Assembly: GCA_965240325.2 (NCBI GenBank)
Contig: OZ251227.1
Location: forward strand, 1,612,001 to 1,676,000
Source of the DNA: Rebecca billardiae RCC1528
Taxonomy: Eukaryota; Haptophyta
DNA length: 64,000 nt
Reading direction: 5' to 3'
Shown: piece by piece, positions 1 through 9,179 of the stretch
Position numbering within the stretch: the stretch's first letter is position 1
Layout: each line of letters starts with the position of its first letter
Position numbers and translations under genes: made by a program
Notes under the pieces: model-generated
What the model saw: the letters and a program-made list of their open reading frames with translations, nothing else
Told to the model about the DNA's origin: nothing
The model's database searches: none

Positions 1-610
1 CATACGAACCGACGCCGCTCGCCTCCATGTACGTGGCCTCGCTCCCGGGCAGCGCCACACTGATGGGCAGCTTGCGCATGACCTGGCCGCGGGCGAGGGT
101 GGACCCCTTCTCCTTGTCAGCGGAATGGTCACCTCGGAAGTAGTATGTGCCGGCTCCGAGCTTCTGGCCGTCGGGGAGCTTGCACTCGACATTGAGATCA
201 AGCTCGAAGAGGATGAACGGGTATGCGGGCTCCTTGAGCAATCCCCAGATCCAGAAGCCGTCGCGGCGGTCGTCTGGGTCTTCGCTGAGTATCCAGCGAG
301 CCCTACCGCCCGGAATGACGGCAGGGCATTCGTCGACGCGGATGGCGCCCTGCGGGGGCTCGTACCCGGGCTCCTCCTCGAAGGACACACGGAGCGCCAG
401 CTCGCCACTCCCAACAATGGAGATGAGCAACGTGCCAGCCCAGAGCGGCTGCGCCGGCGCCGATGCAAGGATACGACTCCTGTGCGATGGGAGACGAACG
501 GAGGCGCGGCCGCGATGGCCGGTGATGGCAGCGGCTGACGCCACCCCCATTTGAAGCGACGCGATGATGAGCGCAGCGAGGGCAGCGCGGGCCGCCATCA
601 ATCCCATCAT
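1..610 (-). CDS. Conserved hypothetical protein with secretory/plastid-type leader (3' end off window)
   Basis: The minus-strand frame is open from an ATG at 610 down to position 1, giving 203 codons without a stop, so the C-terminus lies outside the window. The N-terminus (MMGLMAARAALAALIIASLQ) is a hydrophobic signal-like segment ending in an A-S-A type site. A basic, Ser/Arg-rich stretch follows (about residues 30-50), as in the bipartite leaders of proteins sent to secondary plastids. The mature part has GYEPPQGAIRVDE, WILSEDPDDRRDGFWIWGLL and EPAYPFILFELDL, a composition typical of a folded soluble domain. An ATG four codons downstream is an alternative start. I do not recognise the family. 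Plastid location is inference. The gene diverges from the CCDC153-like gene, with a 155-bp spacer holding both promoters. Confidence 0.7.
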   Translation of the reverse strand, partial: MMGLMAARAALAALIIASLQMGVASAAAITGHRGRASVRLPSHRSRILASAPAQPLWAGTLLISIVGSGELALRVSFEEEPGYEPPQGAIRVDECPAVIPGGRARWILSEDPDDRRDGFWIWGLLKEPAYPFILFELDLNVECKLPDGQKLGAGTYYFRGDHSADKEKGSTLARGQVMRKLPISVALPGSEATYMEASGVGSY

Positions 611-765
611 CGCGATTCTCGCGCGCGACTGTCGTCGCGCGAATCCTCTGGAAGCTTGCACTCTGTTTCGTCTTTCGGCTGCTGACCAGGACGCGCGACT
701 GTTTCAAGCGTGCGGTCTGTCGACCGCCATCGCTGCCGGGTCGCGCGCCGCTGCAGCGGCGCGGC

Positions 766-1464
766 ATGCCGCCAAAGAAGGCTGCGGGCAAGGGGAAGGG
801 CAAAGAGAAGAAGAAAGGTGCGCGTTGCGCGATCGTTTGGTCTGCTGGTGCCTCCGGCGTGCGCGCTCCGCACCGCAGGCCACCCCTGACGCACAGACTG
901 CGCCCGTCCCTTGCCCGCACAGCCGATGATGGCGAGCTCACGACGGCTGACTTGCTGCAGCGGGCCGCACTGCGCATAGAGTCGCTCGAGCGCCAGCTCA
1001 TGTGGCGCGAGGAGCGTATGCTCCAGGCCATCTCCGCGCAGAAGGAGCTGCGCGAGCGCGTGCTGCAGTACCACACCGACTTTGCGTCTGAGAAGGAGGA
1101 GGTCTTCGACATCACGGCCGACATGACGCGCCAATACAAAGGGATGCAGGAGGAGCTCATGCGAAAGATCAGCTCGCTCGAGGCGACGATCAGCTCGCAG
1201 CGCGACGAGCTCGAGCTCTCGCGCCTCGCCCACGAGGAGACGAAGAAGGCGAAAGACCAGGTGATTGCGCTGAAGGACGCAGAGATAGCCGAGCAGAAGC
1301 AGAAGATGGAGGAGATGGCCATCGAGTTTGGCGAGATGCTCAAGGAGACGCTAGATAAGATGGGCGAGCGTATCGAGCTGACCAGCAACACATGGGAAAA
1401 TGAGACCGGCGCGCCAATCATGAACAGGCTACAGGAGTTCAAGCTGAACGTTGCCGACGTGTAA
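766..1464 (+). CDS. Dynein regulatory complex subunit 12-like coiled-coil protein (CCDC153/DRC12)
   Basis: The open frame starts with the Lys-rich MPPKKAAGKGKGKEKKK and continues into a long charged coiled coil (TADLLQRAALRIESLERQL onward) that ends in NRLQEFKLNVADV. A basic MPPK start, about 200 residues of heptads and a DMTRQYKGMQEELMRKI-like segment match CCDC153/DRC12, a subunit of the ciliary nexin-dynein regulatory complex. The residues after KKK (about 35) do not look like coiled coil. They are bounded by GTGCGCG at 818 and CACAG at 922, so I read 818-922 as a 105-bp in-frame intron, leaving exons 766-817 and 923-1464 and a 197-aa product. If this is right, the organism has motile flagella. 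The family call rests on pattern resemblance, not alignment. Confidence 0.72.
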   Translation: MPPKKAAGKGKGKEKKKGARCAIVWSAGASGVRAPHRRPPLTHRLRPSLARTADDGELTTADLLQRAALRIESLERQLMWREERMLQAISAQKELRERVLQYHTDFASEKEEVFDITADMTRQYKGMQEELMRKISSLEATISSQRDELELSRLAHEETKKAKDQVIALKDAEIAEQKQKMEEMAIEFGEMLKETLDKMGERIELTSNTWENETGAPIMNRLQEFKLNVADV

Positions 1465-2248
1465 CGGCCCCAGAGTCTCGGACTCGGTCGGCCCCATACC
1501 ACTTGTACTGTCAGGCGTGAATCATGAATCTTGCCTGGGACTCCGCGGGATCGGCAGACCGACGATCCAGCCTTATGCTATAGTCACTGCTAGCCGTGTC
1601 AGTCAGCCTTGCACCGGTCGCCGGAGTGGACTACCCGGCACGGCACGGCACTAGCCACTACGGTCATGACTATGCCGAGCAGCCCGAGCCTCAGCCTCAG
1701 GCTCAGGGCAGTCAGCTGTCAGGCCGACCGCTAGGGCCGCTGATCCGTATCGCTCAGATACACGCGGACAGCGGCGTCGGCGAGGCGCCGTCGTCGGCTC
1801 GGTGAGGACTTCGGACTCGGACTCGGTCTCGGTCGGACTTAATTCTGAGTGACCGCACCGTGGCCGGGCTCGGGGCTGACTGTCCGTGGTGGCTCGTCGG
1901 ACGGGCGAGTCGGCCGCGGCCGCGTCGGCCGACCGCGGCCTGTCAGCCTCAGGCCCGGCCGACTAAACGCAGCGCCCGCGCCCCGGGCCTTGCAGTAGCT
2001 AGTGCTGATGATTGCACTCCGATCCGGTCCAATATCGTCACTACGGCATGGCGGGCTGGCGCCGACGGCATGCATCAGGCTCAGCGCATTGGCGGGGTGT
2101 GCAAGCGAGTTATACTATACCCAGGTGTGTTTGCTATAGAAGCCTTTCTATGGGAAAATTGAGGGGGTGGCGAATACAGCCTAGCTATAGGGTAGAGTGC
2201 ACCTAACTGACATGCCCCAACCATGATGATACTAGTACATGCTGTGAG
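1465..2248. other. Intergenic DNA without recognisable gene
   Basis: This is the spacer between the DRC12-like gene and the 95-bp array. It is rich in short CGGACTCGGACTCGG-like runs near 1805-1840. Only short frames with unlikely composition are open. No RNA gene or complex repeat was seen. Confidence 0.5.
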
Positions 2249-3240
2249 GATCAGCATGGCTGCCGGCTCTCGGTCTCGGCCAGCGACGAGGGGGGACGGG
2301 GGTGCCTATCCAACCTAACCAGCCAACCATGTTTCGGCAGCCAGCATGAGGATCAGCATGGCTGCCGTCTCTCGGGCTCGGCCAGCGACGAGGGGGGTGC
2401 CTATCCAACCTAACCAGCCAACCATGTTTCGGCAGCCAGCAAAGTGAGTAGGATCAGCATGGCTGCCGTCTCTCGGGCTCGGCCAGCAACGAGGGGGGTG
2501 CCTATCCAACCTAACCAGCCAACCATGTTTCGGCAGCCAGCATGAGGATCAGCATGGCTGCCGTCTCTCGGGCTCGGCCAGCGACAAGGGGGGTGCCTAT
2601 CCAACCTAACCAGCCAACCATGTTTCGGCAGCCAGCATGAGGATCAGCATGGCTGCCGTCTCTCGGGCTCGGCCAGCGACGAGGGGGGTGCCTATCCAAC
2701 CTAACCAGCCAACCATGTTTCGGCAGCCAGCATGAGGATCAGCATGGCTGCCGTCTCTCGGGCTCGGCCAGCGACGAGGGGGGTGCCTATCCAACCTAAC
2801 CAGCCAACCATGTTTCGGCAGCCAGCATGAGGATCAGCATGGCTGCCGGCTCTCGGGCTCGGCCAGTGACGAGAGGGGTGCCCATCCAACCTAACCAGCC
2901 AACCAAGTTTCGTCGCCAGCAAGTGCGAGCATGAGCAAGGCTGCCGGCCGTCCATGCGTCCCGTGCGTCCGCGCGGCCGCCGCGGCCGGCCGGCCTGGAC
3001 TCACGGGACGCGAGAGGGGTGCCCATCCAACCTAACCACCCAACCAAGTTTCGTCGCCAGCATGAGCGCCAGCATGGCTGCCGGCTCTCAGCCAGCCGGC
3101 TGGTCGTGAGATGGTTGCCCATCCAACCTAACCACCCAACCATCGTGGTCAGCATGCGCGAGCATCAGCATGGCTGCCGGCCCCCACCGAGCTTTGAGAA
3201 GTGGGGTGTGCCAACCTAACCTAACCACCCAACCATTTTC
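2249..3240. repeat. 95-bp tandem array with degenerate distal units
   Basis: Units containing GGTGCCTATCCAACCTAACC, ACCATGTTTCGGCAGCCAGC and ATGGCTGCCGTCTCTCGG recur with the ACCATG landmark near 2328, 2423, 2524, 2619, 2714 and 2809. The spacing is 95 bp, except one 101-bp unit that carries an AAAGTGAGTA insertion. From about 2850 the units diverge (CCCATCC, AACCACCCAACCA) and lengthen, ending near 3240. The short minus-strand open frames here only reflect the repeat. Confidence 0.93.
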
Positions 3241-3856
3241 TCGTGTGCGCGTTAGTTAGCGCACGTCGCACGAGCGCAGCTGGTCCGTGCGGTGCGGGAG
3301 CTCGTGCGAGCAGCCACACTGCGAGTCCAGATTATGGCGGCGGGGACGCTACCGTCGTTTTCGCGCCGCTGCCGCTGCAACTGCTGGAGCGGCACCACGG
3401 CGGCTCGCCGCGCGGCGCCGGCGCTGCTCGCTCGCGGTCTGGCACGCTGGAAGAAGTCGTGTGCGGATTGTTGTTGACAGACGCAAAATGGGGCGCGGGG
3501 GCGGGTGGGGCAGCTCGAGCCAGCTGACGCGCGGCATGCATCATGCACAGCGGGGAGGTCTGGGATGCACACCTCTCGTGCTGTGATCGAGGCGCGCGCA
3601 GCCCCGCGGAGGCCGCGGACGGCGTTCTCAGTAAGCCGCTGGCAGCAGCAGTGCGTGTCCGGCAGCGGGGAACAAAATGGGGGCGCGGGGGCCGCGGCAC
3701 GTGCGCCCTCGCGAGCGCCCGCATCGAGAGCATCGCGTCTTTGCCGCTCCTGGCGCAGCCACTACCGCGCCCGTCCCGGCGCTGCGCTGGCTCGGGCGGC
3801 GCGGGCGTCGCTAACGCCGATTCGCTTGATTGATGAAAGGCCGCGAGTCCGCTCCG
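3241..3856. other. Spacer between the 95-bp array and its inverted copy
   Basis: GC-rich DNA with several overlapping short open frames on both strands and no recognisable product. AAAATGGGGGCGCGGGGGC-like motifs occur twice (near 3484 and 3673). The segment lies between the direct array and an inverted partial unit, so it could be the loop of a fold-back structure. Confidence 0.4.
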
Positions 3857-3940
3857 CGACGAAACTTGGTTGGGTGGTTAGGTTGGATGGGCACCCCACG
3901 TTCGTCGTCAGGCGGCAAAGCGGCAGCCATCTTTATTCAG
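3857..3940. repeat. Inverted partial unit of the 95-bp repeat
   Basis: The reverse complement reads ATGGCTGCCG, then GGGGTGCCCATCCAACC, then CCACCCAACCAAGTTTCGTC. This is the same order as in the degenerate units at 2840-3080, so it is an inverted copy about 0.8 kb beyond them. It may mark a fold-back element or an inversion breakpoint. Confidence 0.8.
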
Positions 3941-4393
3941 ATCACATCATCAGCGCATTGTTTTAATGTTTTTGAAATGCTTTTTTAAGATTCTTAGCTA
4001 GCACGGGTGACGGGTCCGGTAATCGCTGTCCGGCTGGGAAGGTTAGCTGGTTAGGCACCAGCCGGCTGTCCGGTGAACTTGGTTAGGTCCGGTAGCGCAG
4101 TCCGGCTGTGATGGTTGGGCACTGGCTCTCTGTCCGGCGACCTTGGTTAGGTCCGGTGATCGTAGTCCGGCTGGCCACTCTTGGAATGGTTGGGTGGTTA
4201 GCCGCTGTGGAAGGACGTTTTTGGGCCCCAACCAAATGTGGTGAGTAACCTGCTTACGGAAAAAGATTACTCCGGTGTGACTCGCTTCCATGGTCCATTG
4301 GCGCGCTGAGTCTCGGATGAGTCAATGATGAGGTACTATTGAGAGTAGCTATGCGCCTATATATGACACGCGTGTATGTAAATAAAATCGTGA

Positions 4394-4443
<50 letters not shown>

Positions 4444-4597
4444 ATCAGTGACTGATCTACGGCCTACAGAATAAGTACAGAGTAACTACAGAGTACAGAC
4501 AGACACATACAGTAATACACATGAAGTACATGCCCGAGCATCGTGGGGTAAGCAGTCAGAGCAGATCCAGAGGCTCTAGGTGCGCAAGCTGGGCGTG
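3941..4597. other. Intergenic DNA with degenerate GGTTAG-type motifs
   Basis: No gene was recognised. CTTGGTTAGGTCCGGT occurs twice (near 4078 and 4141) among other GGTTGGGTGGTTAG-like pieces related to the G-rich strand of the 95-bp repeat. The microsatellite at 4396-4441 is listed separately. Confidence 0.45.
4396..4441. repeat. (AT)n microsatellite
   Basis: About 46 bp of uninterrupted AT dinucleotides lie in the intergenic region downstream of the ankyrin gene. Confidence 0.98.
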
Positions 4598-5620
4598 CTA
4601 GTCCACAAAGCCCGTCGCTCGCTCGGGCGCGACTCGGCGCATGCCTGTCTTGCCGCCGCCCACGCCGCAATGCAGCCTCGGCGCCATCGGGATCGGAGGC
4701 AGAACCGCGTGCGACGATTTGTGTCCGTGCGCTGCGAGCGGCGAGGTGCGCCGACCACCGGGGCCGACGGAGCGGTCGATCGCGAGCGGCATCACGCAGC
4801 CGACCCACACGTCCCGGAACGCGCTCTCATCCGACGCACGCAAACGCGCCCCCAGCGCACAGCCCGCCAGCAGGAGCTCGAGCGCACGCGCGCGCGCCGG
4901 CCGCGGGAAGAGATGCGCGTTGGCAGGCGACCACGGCTGCGTGGCTGCGACAATGACGTGGGCGGCCGAGCCCGGCAGCGCGCCCCGCTCGCAGAGGCGG
5001 CGGGCCGTCTCGAGGGGCGTGTACGCCGGCTCGACCGTCAGGCCGATGCGCGCCGCCATCTCGCGCACGTGCGCCGGCATGGGCGCCGCAGGCAGGTGGC
5101 AAGGGTCTCGGCCGTCGCGCAGCGCGCACTCGACACGCTCGGCCGAGAGGTGCTCGACGTAGTGGAGCGGGTAAGAGACGGGCGAGCTCCACCAGTTGGA
5201 CGCGCAGAACAGGAGGAGCACGTCTTGCTCGCGCGCGCGCATCCGCATGCCGCTGCTGCCGTCCGCACCATGTGCCAGCAGCAGCAGCACGATCCTCGAA
5301 TGGCCGCCCGCGGCAGCGAGGGAGATGGGCGTCGCGCCACCACGGTCGTCCGAGGGGTCGAATGCCTGGATGTTGACACGGGCGCCGTGTTCGAGGAGGA
5401 AACGTGCGGCCTCGTACTGCCCGTGCTCGCACGCAACGTGCAGCGCCGTCATGCCAGCGCCCTCGCCACCGCCCGCTTTCCAGGACTTGCCCGCGTTCAC
5501 GTCGAAACCGCGCAAGATCAGATCGGGGAGGAGGTCGACTCGGCCGTCGCGAGCGTGTCGCATGAGCGGTGTCAGGGGCTGCCGGTCTAGCTCCATCGCC
5601 AGCCGGCGCTGCCGAGGCAT
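4598..5620 (-). CDS. Ankyrin-repeat protein
   Basis: An ATG at 5620 opens a 340-codon frame ending in TAG at 4598. Three ankyrin units are visible: PLTPLMRHARDGRVDLLPDL (about residues 16-43), MTALHVACEHGQYEAARFLL (57-86) and ATPISLAAAGGHSRIVLLLL (96-122), each followed by HGA or G-D-V type turns. The remaining ~215 residues hold further helical pairs (YTPLETARRLCERG) and FRDVWVGCVMPLAID, then a basic tail. The repeats indicate a protein-binding scaffold; no enzyme domain is visible. The partner and location are unknown. The last ~60 residues are less protein-like, so an unrecognised intron near the 3' end is possible. Confidence 0.8.
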   Translation of the reverse strand: MPRQRRLAMELDRQPLTPLMRHARDGRVDLLPDLILRGFDVNAGKSWKAGGGEGAGMTALHVACEHGQYEAARFLLEHGARVNIQAFDPSDDRGGATPISLAAAGGHSRIVLLLLAHGADGSSGMRMRAREQDVLLLFCASNWWSSPVSYPLHYVEHLSAERVECALRDGRDPCHLPAAPMPAHVREMAARIGLTVEPAYTPLETARRLCERGALPGSAAHVIVAATQPWSPANAHLFPRPARARALELLLAGCALGARLRASDESAFRDVWVGCVMPLAIDRSVGPGGRRTSPLAAHGHKSSHAVLPPIPMAPRLHCGVGGGKTGMRRVAPERATGFVD

Positions 5621-5798
5621 GGTGTATCAACGCTGGGTCCAAGGGCCCCAACTGTTGCGGCTTGCTCACCTTGCTGGGCGACCATGCGCAGGCGGACGAG
5701 CAGTACCCGCTGAGGTGAGACTGTGGAAACCCACTGCCACCGTCACACAAGGCAAATATTTTGGGTTTAGGCTAATTTGCGGGGATAAGGATGGCGTC

Positions 5799-6171
5799 AG
5801 AGGGGGAGAAGGGGGAGAGAAGGGGGAGAGAGGGGGGAGAAGGAGGAGGAGGAGGGGAGAAGGAGGAGAGAGGAGGGGAGAGGGAGGGAGAGGGAGGGGA
5901 GAGGAGGGGAGAGGGGAGAGGAGGGGAGAGGGAGGGGAGAGGGAGGGGAGAGGAGGGGAGAGGGAGGGGAGAGGGAGGGGAGAGGGAGAGGGAGGGGAGA
6001 GGGAGGGGAGAGGGAGAGGGAGGGGAGAGGGAGGGGAGAGGAGGGGAGAGGGAGGGGAGAGGGAGGGGAGAGGAGGGGAGAGGGAGGGGAGAGGGAGGGG
6101 AGAGGGAGGGGAGAGGGAGGGAAGGGAGGGAAGGGAGAGGGAGGGGAGAGGGAGAGGAGAGGGAAGGAGGG
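5799..6171. repeat. Polypurine GGGGAGAGGGAG minisatellite
   Basis: About 370 bp are almost purely purine on the plus strand, made of GGGGAGAGGGAG, GGGGAGAGGAG and GGGGAGAAGGAG units. All frames through it translate to Gly/Arg/Glu or Pro/Ser/Leu repeats, which are not genes. Such mirror-symmetric tracts can form triplex DNA. Confidence 0.95.
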
Positions 6172-6512
6172 CACATGTCAGAGAGAAGACAGTGCGCATG
6201 CTGCCGCGCAAACGCGGCGGATGGTTGGTGCGCTGCGCTGCGCGAGCGTGCTCGCACCATGCTCAAGTCTGGAGTACGTATGGGCAGGATCGTCGTTGCG
6301 CGCCGAGTAGGTTGCAGCGTCTGCAGGTAGAGAGGGCGTGCTGCACGACTGCCACTTGCGCCCCTGCGCCATGTAGATGGAGAGCACCTGCCTGCGCCCA
6401 CCTGCACGGCAGCACAGGACACAAACACGCGGTGCACACGGCGCGCACACACGGCACGGCAGGGTGGTGCTCTCGCGCGCACCTGCGTTCGGGAAGCGTG
6501 GTGGCACGGGGA
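6172..6512. other. Intergenic DNA between polypurine tract and satellite
   Basis: No gene was recognised. The open frames reading through it run into the neighbouring repeats and have no natural composition. Confidence 0.4.
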
Positions 6513-8640
6513 GAGCGGATCGATGCACCTCAGTTCACGCGCGCCGAGCTCTGCCCACGCCGCCGCAGCCCGCTCTCCGCCGAGCCCGTCGTCACCGTAG
6601 CCGTGCGGCGCGCGCGCTCGGCTGCACAGCACGGCGCGCCGCGCGGCGCTGAGGCGCGCGGCGCGCCGCCGGCCGCGCGCGCCGCGCCGAGTCCGAGGAC
6701 GGTGCCGAGCGCGGCGTCACGCAGCGCGACGTGGTCGATGCGCCTCCGTTCGTGCGCGCCGAGCTCCGCCAACGCCGCCGACACGCGCTCTCCGCCGAGC
6801 CCGTCGTCACCGTAGCCGTGCGGCGCGCGCGCTCGGCTGCACAGCACGGCGCGCCGCGCGGCGCTGAGGCGCGCGGCGCGCCGCCGGCCGCGCGCGCCGC
6901 GCCGAGTCCGAGGCCGGTGCCGAGCGCGGCGCCACGCAGCGCGACGTGGTCGATGCGCCTCCACTCGTGCGCGCCGAGCTCCACCACCGCCGCCGATGCC
7001 CGCCCGCCGCCGAGCGCGTCACCGTAGCCGTGCGGCGCGCGCGCTCGGCTGCACAGCACGGCGCGCCGCGCGGCCCTGAGGCGCGCGGCGCGCCGCCGGC
7101 CGCGCGCGCCGCGCCGAGTCCGAGGCCGGTGCCGAGCGCGGCGTCACGCAGCGCGACGTGGTCGATGTGCCTCCGTTCGTGCGCACCGAGCTCCGCCAAC
7201 GCCGCCGCCGCCCGCTCTCCGCCGAGCCCGTCGTCACCGTAGCCGTGCGGCGCGCGCGCTCCGCCGCACAGCACGGCGCGGCGCGCGGCGCTGAGGCGCG
7301 CGGCGCGCCGCCGGCCGCGCGCGCCGCGCCGAGTCCGAGGACGGTGCCGAGCGCGGCGTCACGCAGCGCGACGTGGTCGATGTGCCTCCGTTCGTGCGCA
7401 CCGAGCTCCGCCAACGCCGCCGCCGCCCGCTCTCCGCCGAGCCCGTCGTCACCGTAGCCGTGCGGCGCGCGCGCTCGGCCGCACAGCACGGCGCGGCGCG
7501 CAGCGCTGAGGCGCGCGGCGCGCCGCCGGCCGCGCGCGCCGCGCCGAGTCCGAGGCCGGTGTCGAGCAAGGCGCCACGCAGCGCGACGTGGTCGATGCGC
7601 CTCCGTTCGTGCGCGCCGAGCTCCGCCAACGCCGCCGATGCCCGCCCACCGCCGAGCCCGTCGTCACCGTAGCCGTGCGGCGCGCGCGCTCGGCCGCACA
7701 GCACGGCGCGCCGCTGAGGCGCGCAGCGCGTGGCCGGCAGCGCGCCGCCGGCCGCGCGCGCCGCGCCGAGTCCGGTGCCGGTGCCGAGCACGGCGCCACG
7801 CAGCGCGACGTGGTCGGGAGGCTCAGCTCGTGCGCACCGAGCTCCGCCCACGCGGTCGACGCCCGCTCTCGAACGAGGCCGTCACGGCCGCCGTGCGGCG
7901 TGCGACCTCGGCCGCGCGGCCGCGCACGTCGAGGCGCGCTGCACGGCCGCGGCCGCGCGCCGCGCCGAGTCGGAGGTCGGCGCCGAGCACTGCGCCGCGC
8001 CGGCCGCGCCGAGAGAGGCGGACGACATCCGGCTAGCCAGGCACGCCGATCGTCGCCACCGCCGTAGAAGCCCGCTCGCCGCTGAGTCCGTCACCGTAGC
8101 CATGCGGCGCGCAAGCTTGGCCGCGCGGCACGGCGCGCCGCGGTGCGGCGCCGGCCGTGCGCGCGGCGTGCTGGGCCGAGTCGGCAGCCGGGGGCGAGTA
8201 CTGCGCCGCGCCGAGAGGAGCGGGGCGCCGAAAGATGCGGGCGATGCACCGCCGGCGGAGCACGCCGATCGATCGCCTCCGACGCCGCCGAGTCTGCCAC
8301 AGCGGTAGTGCTGCGCGTGCGATCACAGACGCAAAGCCGCTTGCGCGCGCGCGGCGCGCTTGACCAAGTCGAGTCCGATGACGGTAGTGGCTGCGCGGCC
8401 GCGCAGAAAGAACGAGCCGATGCACTTCAGGTCGTGCACACCGATCTCCGCCGACGCCCGCTCTCCGCCGAGCCCGGCACCGCCGCCCGGCGGCAAGCCG
8501 AGCTGCTCGGCGCGGCGCGGCGCGGCGCGGCGCGGCGCGGCGCGGCGCGCCGAGCCACGGCGCCGCCCGTCGGCGGGGCGCGCTCAGCCGAGGCGAGGAT
8601 GATGCAGATGGCAAGTAGACTGCCATGCAGAAAGAAGCGG
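6513..8640. repeat. ~215-bp GC-rich satellite array
   Basis: The landmark GACGTGGTCGATGCGCCTCC, followed by TCGTGCGC(G/A)CCGAGCTC, recurs near 6728, 6943, 7155, 7370 and 7585 at 215, 212, 215 and 215 bp. A diverged first unit lies near 6515. Increasingly degenerate units lie near 7808, 8030, 8235, 8415 and 8640. Each unit also carries CGTCGTCACCGTAGCCGTG. Because 215 is not a multiple of 3, an open frame cannot keep register from unit to unit, which argues against one repetitive protein. Units 2-6 are near identical and the right edge is decayed. Confidence 0.88.
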
Positions 8641-9179
8641 TCGACGCGCCTTGGGATGTGCGCGCCGAGCACTGCCGCGTGCGGTTGTGCTGGACACGCG
8701 TCGCCGTCGGAACCGTCGGCGTGCCAGCAGGAAGAGCAGGAGAAGGGCAGGAAGAAGGGCAGGCCCGCATGACGTGTATCGGAGGGCGCGGCGTGCTCAG
8801 CTTGGCGGCGTGCCGCACCGACGGGCGGAGGCAGGCGAGGGCGAGCGCCGGCGGCGGTTGGGGGCGCCGCGCGCGCGTGCGGAGGTCGCCGACCGAGGGG
8901 TGGGGCCGTCGCGGGCGCTCTGTTCTCGGCTGAATTCAAACTCCAAACCGCAGTCGTCGATTCAAAATCACTACGCCACCTGGTTATTCGGACTCTTCCG
9001 GACTTTGAACCCCTCGAACCCCGACCGGGTTGAACCCCCTCGTCGAGATCGAACCCCCAGTCTGAGATTGTCCCCGACAATAGGAACGCTGCCCCCTCCG
9101 CCGAACCCCTTCTTGTCCCCGGTACCACAACTATCGTACGGTAATTCGTCAAAAAGCCAAAAGGCGTCGAAAAGGCACG
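8641..9179. other. Intergenic DNA upstream of the MFS gene
   Basis: No gene was recognised. The sequence changes from satellite-like GC-rich DNA to lower-GC DNA near 8935, with repeated GAACCCC motifs at 9005-9060. The promoter of the MFS gene must lie at the right end. Confidence 0.4.

Noticed and set aside
2315-3155. Several 60-120-codon frames (IGTPLVAGRARETAAMLI)
   Set aside because: They repeat with the 95-bp unit and are its by-product.
5772-6815. Long frames through the polypurine tract
   Set aside because: They only translate the GGGGAGAGGGAG repeat and its neighbours; no independent coding signal.
6530-8600. Repetitive ALRDAALGTVLGLGAARAAG-type protein from the 215-bp satellite
   Set aside because: The period is not a multiple of three, so the frame is lost at each unit; several frames are open equally.
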